This document shows positions 1 to 5,673 of a DNA stretch of 8,580 nucleotides, in pieces. The notes below the pieces were generated by a model that worked only from the letters and a program-made list of their open reading frames with translations, was not told the origin of the DNA and did not search any database. The stretch's first letter is position 1. Each line of letters opens with the position of its first letter. Both the position numbers and the translations under genes were made by a program. The stretch comes from Anaerolineales bacterium UBA3082. GTDB lineage: Bacteria > Chloroflexota > Anaerolineae > UBA7937. The DNA lies in the NCBI GenBank assembly GCA_002366595.1, contig DFBK01000063.1:1-8580 (forward strand), written 5' to 3'.

Positions 1-142
1 AAGGTTTCAGGTTTATATTGAGGAAACCGCTCCCCTCATAGACTACTATCGCCGCCAGGGGCTCTTGACGGAGATCGATGGGGAGCAGGGGATAGAAAGC
101 GTTCAAGGAAAGATCCTTTTAGCCCTCTCTCTGTCTCCATGA
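1..142 (+). CDS. adk: Adenylate kinase, C-terminal fragment (5' end outside window)
   Basis: The frame starting at base 2 reads 46 residues before TGA at 140-142. The stretch VYIEETAPLIDYYRRQGLL is the typical end of bacterial adenylate kinase (a Tyr/Thr-Pro-Leu-Ile-x-Tyr-Tyr helix), followed by an acidic IDGEQGIESV turn and a last helix. The family interconverts ATP + AMP and 2 ADP in the cytosol. The P-loop, NMP-binding and LID regions lie upstream of the window, so catalytic residues cannot be checked. The stop overlaps the map start as ATGA, which implies translational coupling. adk directly before map is the usual order at the end of the spc operon, and this supports the identification. 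Confidence 0.9.
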   Translation, partial: RFQVYIEETAPLIDYYRRQGLLTEIDGEQGIESVQGKILLALSLSP

Positions 143-885
143 TCGTTCTGAAGAGTTCCTGGGAGTTAGCCCGCATGCGGGAAGCGGGCAGGATCGTGGC
201 CCAAGCCTTGGCCTATCTGGTGGAGCGGATTAAGCCGGGGATGGCTACGAGAGAACTGGATTTTCTAGCCGAAGCGTTTATAAACCGAAAAAAGGGGGTT
301 CCCTCCTTCAAAGGGTATCGAGGGTTTCCGGCCTCTCTCTGCGTCTCGGTGAATGAGGAGGTGGTCCATGGTATCCCGGGGCCGCGCATCCTGAAACAAG
401 GGGACATCGTGAGTTTGGACATTGGAGCGATTTATAGAGGCTACCAAGGGGATGCGGCCCTGACTGTGGGTGTGGGAGAGATAAGTGATGAGGCCCAGGA
501 TCTGATCGCTACGGCCAGGGGAGCGCTCTGGGCCGGTATCGCCCAGGCTCAGGATGGTTTGCATATGGGGGATATCTCTGGGGCTATCCAGCACTATGCC
601 GAGTCTCGGGGCTACTCGGTGGTGCGCGAGTATACAGGGCATGGGATCGGGAGACAGATGCATGAGGACCCCCAGGTGCCCAATTTCGGGCGACCTGGTC
701 GAGGGCCGGCCTTGAAGGCAGGAATGACCCTGGCTCTGGAGCCTATGGTCAATGTGGGTGGCTACCTCACTCGAGTCCAAGATGACAACTGGACGGTGGT
801 CACCGACGATGGGAAACTCTCGGCCCACTTTGAACATACTATAGCCATTAGGGAAGGGGAGCCGGAGATCTTGACGGCTCCATAG
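139..885 (+). CDS. map: Type I methionine aminopeptidase
   Basis: The 248-residue product removes the initiator Met from nascent proteins at the ribosome. All five metal ligands of the pita-bread fold are visible: D94 (SLDIGA), D105 (GYQGDAALTV), H168 (YTGHGIG), E201 (LALEPMV) and E232 (HFEHTIAI). The conserved substrate-side His is H77 in VVHGIPGP. Length is normal for the short type Ia form, with no N-terminal zinc-finger extension and no type II insert. The ATG start overlaps the adk stop (ATGA). rpmJ begins 11 bases after the stop, so infA does not sit between them as it does in many bacteria. All expected residues are present, so the enzyme should be active. Confidence 0.97.
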   Translation: MIVLKSSWELARMREAGRIVAQALAYLVERIKPGMATRELDFLAEAFINRKKGVPSFKGYRGFPASLCVSVNEEVVHGIPGPRILKQGDIVSLDIGAIYRGYQGDAALTVGVGEISDEAQDLIATARGALWAGIAQAQDGLHMGDISGAIQHYAESRGYSVVREYTGHGIGRQMHEDPQVPNFGRPGRGPALKAGMTLALEPMVNVGGYLTRVQDDNWTVVTDDGKLSAHFEHTIAIREGEPEILTAP

Positions 886-896
886 GAGTGATTCAT

Positions 897-1013
897 ATGA
901 AGGTCAAACCATCGGTGAAGGTTCGGTGCGAGCATTGCAAAATCGTGAAGCGTAAAGGGGTTGTGCGGGTGATCTGCAAGAACCCGAAGCATAAGCAGAG
1001 GCAGGGAAAGTGA
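897..1013 (+). CDS. rpmJ: Large-subunit ribosomal protein L36 (bL36), zinc-binding form
   Basis: This short gene encodes 38 residues starting MKVKPSVKVRCEHC. The zinc ligands C11, C14, C27 and H32 are all present (C-x2-C-x12-C-x4-H), so this is the C+ form of L36. L36 binds 23S rRNA in the 50S subunit, and 37-38 residues is the family length. An AGGAG at 884-888 overlaps the map stop codon and lies 8 bases before the ATG. rpsM follows after 11 bases. The position directly before rpsM is canonical for the alpha operon. Confidence 0.97.
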   Translation: MKVKPSVKVRCEHCKIVKRKGVVRVICKNPKHKQRQGK

Positions 1014-1024
1014 GGGGGTAAGAG

Positions 1025-1408
1025 ATGGCTAGGATCGCAGGGGTGGATCTGCCCCGCAACGAAAGGGTGGAGATCGGGCTGACCCGTGTCTATGGGATCG
1101 GCAGGAGTTCCAGCCAGAAGGTCCTGGCTCGGGCGAAGGTGGATGCCAACACTCGAGTGAAGGATCTGGCTGAGGATGAGGTCACCCGTATCCGCTTTGT
1201 TATCGATGCAGAGTATAAAGTGGAGGGCGATCTTCACCGAGAGGTGACCCAGAACATAAAAAGGTTGCAAGAGATCGGCTGCTACAGGGGGATTCGCCAT
1301 CGGCGCAACCTCCCGGTTCGGGGGCAGCGTACCAGGACTAACGCCCGCACCAAGCGTGGGCCCAGAAAGACGGTGGCTGGTCGTCGCCGGGCTCGAGCCA
1401 AGAAGTAA
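1025..1408 (+). CDS. rpsM: Small-subunit ribosomal protein S13 (uS13)
   Basis: The 127-residue protein opens with MARIAGVDLPRNERVEIGLT and contains the YGIG helix-hairpin-helix segment (about residues 23-26). The rRNA-binding stretch GCYRGIRHRRNLPVRGQRTR lies at about residues 84-103, and the tail is strongly basic (GRRRARAKK). S13 sits in the 30S head, contacts S19 and forms bridge B1 to the 50S subunit; its tail reaches toward P-site tRNA. Length is usual for the family. A GAGGGGGT Shine-Dalgarno at 1012-1019 starts at the rpmJ stop. It belongs to the alpha operon with rpsK, rpsD, rpoA and rplQ. Confidence 0.98.
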   Translation: MARIAGVDLPRNERVEIGLTRVYGIGRSSSQKVLARAKVDANTRVKDLAEDEVTRIRFVIDAEYKVEGDLHREVTQNIKRLQEIGCYRGIRHRRNLPVRGQRTRTNARTKRGPRKTVAGRRRARAKK

Positions 1409-1461
1409 GGATTTCTCTTGGCTCCAGGCTAGTCTTATCTCTCGCTGGAAAGGAGATACAA

Positions 1462-1857
1462 ATGGTGCGCAGGAAGACCACACGGCGGAGGCCGAGGCGG
1501 GAGAAGAGGAACGTACCTCACGCCCGGGCCCACATCCATGCCACTTTCAATAACACCATCATCACCTTCACCGACCAGGCCGGCGATGTGCTTCTTTGGG
1601 GTAGCGCGGGGACGGTAGGGTTCAAAGGCTCCCGCAAGAGCACCCCTTACGCTGCCCAGATGGCAGCCCAAGCCACGGCTAAACAGGCGATGGATTATGG
1701 GGTCAGAGAGGTAGATATTTTAGTCAAGGGGCCTGGCCCGGGACGGGAAGCGGCCATTCGCTCCTTGCAGGCCGCAGGGTTGAAGGTGATATCGATAACC
1801 GACGTGACCCCTATCCCCCATAACGGCTGCCGGCCTCCCAAGAAGCGGAGGTTCTAA
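1462..1857 (+). CDS. rpsK: Small-subunit ribosomal protein S11 (uS11)
   Basis: The 131-residue protein shows the family signatures HIHATFNNTIITFTD (about residues 24-38), GFKGSRKSTPYAAQ, VKGPGPGREAAIRSL and the near-invariant C-terminus TPIPHNGCRPPKKRRF. S11 lies on the 30S platform and helps form the mRNA exit region with S7 and S18. The Asn-Gly in HNGCRP is where isoaspartate is known in some bacterial S11 proteins. An AAAGGAG sequence about 7 bases upstream gives a strong ribosome binding site. The 53-base gap from rpsM is the longest spacer in the operon part of the window; I saw no convincing promoter or hairpin in it. Confidence 0.98.
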   Translation: MVRRKTTRRRPRREKRNVPHARAHIHATFNNTIITFTDQAGDVLLWGSAGTVGFKGSRKSTPYAAQMAAQATAKQAMDYGVREVDILVKGPGPGREAAIRSLQAAGLKVISITDVTPIPHNGCRPPKKRRF

Positions 1858-1875
1858 CCGAAGGTTTCCTACTTT

Positions 1876-1880
1876 GGAGG
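1876..1880 (+). promoter_or_regulatory. Ribosome binding site that decides the rpsD start
   Basis: GGAGG lies 1 base before the ATG at 1882 and 4 bases before the ATG at 1885. The first spacing is too short for normal initiation, so the second ATG is the likelier start. It also restores the family N-terminus. Confidence 0.6.
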
Positions 1881-1884
1881 TATG

Positions 1885-2520
1885 ATGGCCAGATATAGAG
1901 GGCCGGTATGTAAGTTATGTCGTCGAGAGGGGCAGAAACTCTTCCTGAAGGGGGAACGGTGCTTCACCCCCAAGTGTGCCATGGAGCGACGGGCTTACCC
2001 AGCAGGCATACACGGTAGGCGGCGCCAATTCCGGCGACGGGTATCGGAATATGGGACGCAGTTGCGGGAGAAACAGAAGGCTAAGCGGATCTATGGTGTC
2101 TTGGAGAGACAGTTCCGCCGCTACTTCGAGGAGGCCGAGCGACGCCCGGGGCTCGCCGGTCTCAACCTCCTAAAGATGCTCGAGACCAGGCTAGACAATG
2201 TCGTCTACCGCTTAGGCCTAGCCTCTTCCCGGGCCCAGGCTCGACAACTGGTGCGCCACGGCCACCTCAGCGTCAACGGGCGGAAAACAAATATCCCCTC
2301 CTACCTAGTTCGCCCTGGGGATGAGATAGCGGTGCGAGGTAGATCCAAGGAGAAGACCTACTTTCAGGATGTGGCCCAGAGGCTAGGAGAGAGGCCTCTT
2401 CCTGAGTGGTTGAGCCTGGACGAGGAGACCCTATCGGCACGGGTTGTGGCTTTCCCATCTAGGGATGATGTGGAGATCCCTCTCTCCGAGCAGTTGATCG
2501 TGGAATATTATAGCAGGTAG
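1885..2520 (+). CDS. rpsD: Small-subunit ribosomal protein S4 (uS4), four-cysteine zinc form
   Basis: The protein (211 residues from this start) opens MARYRGPVCKLCRREG. It has four N-terminal cysteines, C9, C12, C26 and C31, in the spacing of the zinc-binding S4 of Thermus thermophilus. Many bacteria lack these cysteines. The S4 RNA-binding domain (RLDNVVYRLGLASSRAQARQ onward) covers roughly residues 93-155, and the end VEYYSR is typical. S4 nucleates 30S assembly on 16S rRNA. Two in-frame ATGs are adjacent, at 1882 and 1885. GGAGG at 1876-1880 is only 1 base before the first and 4 before the second, and the second gives the canonical MARYRGP, so 1885 is preferred. Confidence 0.97.
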   Translation: MARYRGPVCKLCRREGQKLFLKGERCFTPKCAMERRAYPAGIHGRRRQFRRRVSEYGTQLREKQKAKRIYGVLERQFRRYFEEAERRPGLAGLNLLKMLETRLDNVVYRLGLASSRAQARQLVRHGHLSVNGRKTNIPSYLVRPGDEIAVRGRSKEKTYFQDVAQRLGERPLPEWLSLDEETLSARVVAFPSRDDVEIPLSEQLIVEYYSR

Positions 2521-2528
2521 TCCTCTCC

Positions 2529-2537
2529 AAAGGAGGT
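2529..2537 (+). promoter_or_regulatory. Near-perfect Shine-Dalgarno for TTG-initiated rpoA
   Basis: AAAGGAGGT matches the anti-Shine-Dalgarno of 16S rRNA over nine bases and ends 7 bases before the TTG at 2545. There is no nearby in-frame ATG or GTG that preserves the conserved alpha N-terminus. The strong site probably compensates for the weak start codon. Confidence 0.85.
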
Positions 2538-2544
2538 TGTAGTC

Positions 2545-3492
2545 TTGTTGGACCTAGTTCTTCCCAAAGTAGAGTGTGAGGCTTCTTCTAAGAGCTACGG
2601 GAAGTTCGTCATCGGCCCACTGGAGACGGGATATGGTATCACTTTGGCCAATTCCCTAAGGAGGGTGCTTCTTTCTTCCTTGCCTGGAGCGGCGGTGACT
2701 TCTATCAAAGTGAATGGCATCCATCATGAGTTCTCGCCCCTCCCTCATGTAAAAGAGGATACCATGGCTCTCATTTTGAATGTGAAGCAGATCAGGTTCA
2801 GGCTTCACACCGATGGACCAGCGCGCCTCTATCTATCTAAGAGGGGAGAAAGGGTGCTTACCGCCGGGGATATAGAGTGTCCCAGCGAGGTGGAGATCAT
2901 CAACCCCGCTCTAAAATTAGCGAGGCTCGATTCCGAGGAGGCTCATCTGGAGATGGAGTTGGTTGTAGAATGGGGTCGGGGGTACTCCCCCAGCGAGGAG
3001 CGGGGGAAGTTACCCCTCGGGGAGTTGCCGGTGGATGCCATCTTCAGCCCGGTGCGGAGGGTGGCGTACCATGTGGGGCGTGTCCGCGTCGGCCCGGTGA
3101 CCGATTTCGATGAATTGGTGATGGAGATATGGACCGATGGCACCATCCAGCCGGAGGAGGCGTTAAGTACCGCTGCCCAGATCCTGGTCCGCCACTTGGC
3201 CCTCATCGTCGATTACGGCGGCTTAGTGGTGGAGGGGGTGGAGGAGGTCGAAGAGGCGATCCCACCTCGGATCTATGAGATGCCGATAGAGGATCTGGAC
3301 CTCTCGGTACGGGCTTTCAACTGCTTGAAGCGAGCGGGGCTCACCAAGGTGGGTGAGATCTTGGAGAGGCTCCAGAAGGGGGACGAGGAGATGATGGCTA
3401 TCCGGAACTTCGGCCAGAAGTCCCTCGCTGAACTTAAGGAAGCGTTGGATGAGAAAGGGTTCTTGGCCCTTATCGAGGAGAGGGCCTCATGA
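2545..3492 (+). CDS. rpoA: DNA-directed RNA polymerase subunit alpha
   Basis: The 315-residue product has both alpha domains. The N-terminal dimerisation/assembly domain (about 1-228) carries GYGITLANSLRRVLLSSLPG at 29-48 and the HEFSPLPHVKEDTMALILN segment. After a linker, the C-terminal domain (about 246-310) has IEDLDLSVRAFNCLKRAGL, with R256, N259 and C260 equivalent to the E. coli R265 UP-element-binding region, then NFGQKSLAELKEAL. Alpha dimerises to nucleate core assembly and contacts promoter UP elements and activators. Translation starts at TTG (a second TTG follows immediately) behind a strong Shine-Dalgarno. The stop overlaps the rplQ start as ATGA, linking alpha and L17 synthesis. 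Length is normal. Confidence 0.98.
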   Translation: MLDLVLPKVECEASSKSYGKFVIGPLETGYGITLANSLRRVLLSSLPGAAVTSIKVNGIHHEFSPLPHVKEDTMALILNVKQIRFRLHTDGPARLYLSKRGERVLTAGDIECPSEVEIINPALKLARLDSEEAHLEMELVVEWGRGYSPSEERGKLPLGELPVDAIFSPVRRVAYHVGRVRVGPVTDFDELVMEIWTDGTIQPEEALSTAAQILVRHLALIVDYGGLVVEGVEEVEEAIPPRIYEMPIEDLDLSVRAFNCLKRAGLTKVGEILERLQKGDEEMMAIRNFGQKSLAELKEALDEKGFLALIEERAS

Positions 3493-3842
3493 GGCATCGA
3501 GTGGCCGGCCGTCGGCTCAAGCGCTCCCGAGGAGATAGGCGCGCCCTCTTTCGGAACCTCATCACCGAACTCTTTCGGCATGGAAGGATCCGCACCACCG
3601 AGGCCAAGGCCAAGGCTGTGCGAGGGGAAGCGGAGAGGCTGATAACCCTGGCCATGCGAGGAGATCTCCACGCCCGGAGGCAGGTGTTACGGACTATCAC
3701 CGATGCCCAGATAGTGAAAAGGCTCTTTGACGAGATCGCTCCTCGCTATCAAGAACGGCCAGGGGGGTATACACGACTGGTGAAACTGGGACCTCGCTTG
3801 GGGGACGCAGCGCCCATGGTGATTTTGGAGTTGGTCGAGTAG
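3489..3842 (+). CDS. rplQ: Large-subunit ribosomal protein L17 (bL17)
   Basis: The 117-residue protein starts MRHRVAGRRLKRSRGDRRAL, matching the L17 signature (MRHR, then L-x-R-x-x-x-x-R-x-A-L). FRNLITELFRHGRIRTTEAKAK and the ending PMVILELVE also match. L17 is a 50S protein near the peptide exit tunnel. Its ATG overlaps the rpoA stop by four bases (ATGA), so translation is probably coupled. truA begins 5 bases after the stop. Confidence 0.98.
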   Translation: MRHRVAGRRLKRSRGDRRALFRNLITELFRHGRIRTTEAKAKAVRGEAERLITLAMRGDLHARRQVLRTITDAQIVKRLFDEIAPRYQERPGGYTRLVKLGPRLGDAAPMVILELVE

Positions 3843-3847
3843 CAAAA

Positions 3848-4594
3848 ATGCACCTTAAGGCGGTAGTGGAATACGATGGCACGCGGTACGCCGGCTTTCA
3901 GAGGCAGAAAAGGGAGATAACGGTTCAGGAGGAGATAGAAAAGGCTCTCGCTTCAGTGACGCAAGAGCAAACAAAAATCGTGGGAGCGGGGCGGACGGAC
4001 GCCGGCGTTCACGCCACCGGTCAGGTGATCAGTTTCTCTACCGGTTGGAAGAGGTCCCTTTCGGAGTTACAAAGGGCCCTAAACGCCCTTTTGCCCTTTG
4101 ATATAGCGATCCTTGAACTCTCAGAAGTGCCCCTGGATTTCCATGCTCGTAAGAGCGCCCTGAGTCGCAAATATCGGTACACCATTTTCAACCGACCTGT
4201 GCGCTCGCCCCTATCCCGGCTCTACGCCTATCACTGGGTAGGGAGGCTAGATCTAGAGGCCATGAAGGAAGCCTTGGGATCTTTGATCGGAGTCCATGAC
4301 TTCTCCTCATTCGGCCGGGCTCGACCAGGTGGAAGCACGATGCGCCAGATGCTAGAGGTCGATTGCCGTAGAGAAGGAGACCACATCTATATCGATCTCG
4401 TGGCCAACGCCTTCTTGAAGCGGATGGTGCGCACTATAGTGGGCACCTTGCTCCTTGTGGGGCGGGGGGTACTGAGCCCCCAGGGGTTCAAAGAGGTCTT
4501 GGAGGCGAGGGATAGGAGCCGAGCGAGAGGTCTCCTCCCCGCCCATGGGCTCTGCCTTACCAAGGTGGGTTATCCCCGGCGGTATATGATATGA
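3848..4594 (+). CDS. truA: tRNA pseudouridine(38-40) synthase TruA
   Basis: The 248-residue enzyme isomerises uridines 38-40 in the anticodon arm of tRNAs. The catalytic aspartate is D51 in GAGRTDAGVHATGQV, and the opening VEYDGTRYAGFQRQ (7-20) is the family N-terminal motif. SRKYRYTI at 106-113 supplies the conserved active-site Tyr (Y109), and NAFLKRMVRTIVG is the usual C-terminal core motif. Length is normal. No good Shine-Dalgarno lies at a usable distance; a GGAG at 3827-3830 is 17 bases away. Translation therefore probably relies on coupling to rplQ. Its stop overlaps the rplM start as ATGA. truA between rplQ and rplM is a common arrangement in Gram-positive-type operons. Confidence 0.97.
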   Translation: MHLKAVVEYDGTRYAGFQRQKREITVQEEIEKALASVTQEQTKIVGAGRTDAGVHATGQVISFSTGWKRSLSELQRALNALLPFDIAILELSEVPLDFHARKSALSRKYRYTIFNRPVRSPLSRLYAYHWVGRLDLEAMKEALGSLIGVHDFSSFGRARPGGSTMRQMLEVDCRREGDHIYIDLVANAFLKRMVRTIVGTLLLVGRGVLSPQGFKEVLEARDRSRARGLLPAHGLCLTKVGYPRRYMI

Positions 4595-5019
4595 AGACTT
4601 ATGCTACAAAGCCAGAAGATATAGAGCGCCGTTGGTGGGTCGTAGATGCAGAAGGGAAGATCTTAGGGCGATTGGCCTCGGAGGTGGCTAAGATCCTGCG
4701 AGGCAAGCACAAGCCCTATTTTGCCCCCTATCTCGATACCGGCGATTACGTGATAGTGATAAACGCGGCAAAGATCCGGGTGACGGGCAAGAAACTGGAT
4801 GATAAAACCTACTACCGCCATTCCGGCTACCCCGGTGGGCTGCGGAGCACCACCTTGGCGGAGATGCTCAAGAAGCGCCCTACCCGGGTCATCCGTCTCG
4901 CCGTCTGGGGGATGCTGCCTCATAACCGTTTGGGAAGAGCCATGATGAGGAAACTGAAGATCTACGAGGGGGAGAGCCATCCTCACCGGGCCCAGAACCC
5001 CCGGCCTTTGGAGTTTTAG
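4591..5019 (+). CDS. rplM: Large-subunit ribosomal protein L13 (uL13)
   Basis: The 142-residue protein has the exact usual bacterial length. Family motifs are WWVVDAEGKILGRLAS (about 15-30), LRGKHKPYFAPYLDTGDYVI, TGKKLDDKTYYRHSGYPGG and AVWGMLPHNRLGR, and it ends in HRAQNPRPLEF. L13 is an early-assembling 50S protein. The ATG overlaps the truA stop and has no clear Shine-Dalgarno, so coupled initiation is likely. It pairs with rpsI 8 bases downstream, a nearly universal bacterial gene pair. Confidence 0.98.
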   Translation: MKTYATKPEDIERRWWVVDAEGKILGRLASEVAKILRGKHKPYFAPYLDTGDYVIVINAAKIRVTGKKLDDKTYYRHSGYPGGLRSTTLAEMLKKRPTRVIRLAVWGMLPHNRLGRAMMRKLKIYEGESHPHRAQNPRPLEF

Positions 5020-5023
5020 GAGG
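5018..5023 (+). promoter_or_regulatory. Ribosome binding site of rpsI overlapping the rplM stop
   Basis: AGGAGG begins inside the rplM TAG stop and lies 4 bases before the rpsI ATG. A ribosome terminating on rplM would sit on this site, which suits coupled synthesis of L13 and S9. Confidence 0.75.
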
Positions 5024-5027
5024 CGTT

Positions 5028-5420
5028 ATGGCAGAGAGATATTACTACGGCACCGGGCGGCGAAAGAGCGCCACAGCACAGGTTAGACTCTACCCCGGGG
5101 ACAACGGTATTGTGGTCAACGAGAAGCCGGCGGAGGAGTATTTCTCCCGGGAGATAGACCTCTTGCGTCTGAAGGAGCCGTTGGTGGTCACAGGCAGGGA
5201 AGGCCAGTTCCGTATCACGGTGCGAGTTAATGGCGGCGGCATCTCCGGCCAGGCGGGGGCTGTTCGTCACGGGATAGCCCGGGCCTTGCTGGAGGCTGAT
5301 CCCGAACTCCGGCCTACCCTGCGAAAGGGAGGCTTTCTGACCCGAGACCCTCGGGTGAAGGAGAGGAAGAAACCGGGCCTCAAGAGGGCTAGAAAGGCTC
5401 CTCAATACACCAAGCGGTAG
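5028..5420 (+). CDS. rpsI: Small-subunit ribosomal protein S9 (uS9)
   Basis: The 130-residue protein starts MAERYYYGTGRRKSATAQVRL, with the GTGRRKxxxAxV signature, and contains VNGGGISGQAGAVRHGIARAL (about residues 67-87). It ends KKPGLKRARKAPQYTKR. The C-terminal Lys-Arg tail of S9 is known to contact the anticodon loop of P-site tRNA. Length is usual. It is the last gene of this ribosomal cluster; the next gene is on the opposite strand, and the 253-base gap holds repeats and a likely terminator. Confidence 0.98.
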   Translation: MAERYYYGTGRRKSATAQVRLYPGDNGIVVNEKPAEEYFSREIDLLRLKEPLVVTGREGQFRITVRVNGGGISGQAGAVRHGIARALLEADPELRPTLRKGGFLTRDPRVKERKKPGLKRARKAPQYTKR

Positions 5421-5528
5421 ATACGACTTCTTTAGGGGGGTGTCGGCCGGGAATCGAGCCGCCCATCCTTACAGGCTCCCTGTCCCGCAGGTCCCAAAGG
5501 GATCCCCTGGGAGATCCCGAGGGATGGG

Positions 5529-5655
5529 AAAGGCTCCAATCCTTGTTAATAAGAACGGAATCCAGGCTTCAGCCGGAGCCGCCTAAAGGCTCCAATCCCT
5601 GTTGATTAAAGCGGAATCCAGGCTTCAGCCGGAGCCCTTCAAAGGCTCGAATCCC
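5529..5655. repeat. 56-bp-period tandem repeat, two copies plus a partial third
   Basis: Copies of 52 bases at 5529-5580 and 5585-5636 agree at 47 of 52 positions. A third begins in register at 5641 and matches for 15 bases (14 of 15 against copy two) before diverging. All five differences fall in a 14-base central segment; the flanking 14 and 24 bases are identical. Each copy starts AAAGGCTCC and ends GGAGCC, so it can close on itself. Adjacent copies can instead pair across the junction (GGAGCC, 7-base loop, GGCTCC). In the variable centre GTT faces AAC in copy one and AGC in copy two, which in RNA keeps pairing through a G-U. Function is unknown; a bidirectional terminator or a dispersed palindromic element are options. 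Confidence 0.85.
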
Positions 5656-5671
5656 ACTACTTTTCTTTTTT
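5632..5671 (+). terminator. Probable terminator of the ribosomal operon
   Basis: The stem GAGCC/GGCTC with a 7-base loop (5632-5648) is formed by the junction between repeat copy two and the partial third copy. It is followed after 12 bases by the T-rich tract TTTTCTTTTTT at 5661-5671. The distance from stem to T tract is longer than in a classical intrinsic terminator, so efficiency is uncertain. Its position after rpsI and before a convergent gene fits. Confidence 0.45.
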
Positions 5672-5673
5672 GG

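Larger units (their letters stand above)
5421..5673. other. Convergent intergenic region rich in inverted and tandem repeats
   Basis: No gene is visible here. Positions 5462-5528 can fold into an outer stem (CCCATCC with GGATGGG) around two hairpins: CCTG/CAGG at 5479-5491 and GGGATC/GATCCC at 5499-5518. The 56-bp tandem repeat fills 5529-5655. A 12-base sequence at 5449-5460 (GGGAATCGAGCC) recurs inverted at 5644-5655 (GGCTCGAATCCC, 11 of 12 complementary), so inverted ends bracket the whole structured block. A T-rich tract follows at 5661-5671. Confidence 0.7.

Noticed and set aside
265..837. 190-codon open frame antisense to map
   Set aside because: It lies entirely opposite a clear methionine aminopeptidase and its His/Pro/Arg/Ser-rich product matches no family; it is a frame artefact of GC-rich coding sequence.
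1409..1461. Possible internal promoter or leader between rpsM and rpsK
   Set aside because: No -35/-10 pair with proper spacing and only a weak CCAG/CTGG pairing could be seen.
893..1483. 196-codon open frame antisense to rpmJ and rpsM
   Set aside because: It covers two certain ribosomal protein genes and has no recognisable protein features.
5441..5460. Minus-strand T-arm-like sequence (GGCTCGATTCCC) suggesting a tRNA
   Set aside because: The T stem does not pair (about two of five pairs), no anticodon arm or acceptor stem fits at the right distances, and no CCA end is present.
5529..5655. CRISPR-like array
   Set aside because: The variable segments are only 14 bases and are themselves similar between copies, there are just two full copies, and no cas gene is near. 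A plain tandem repeat explains it.
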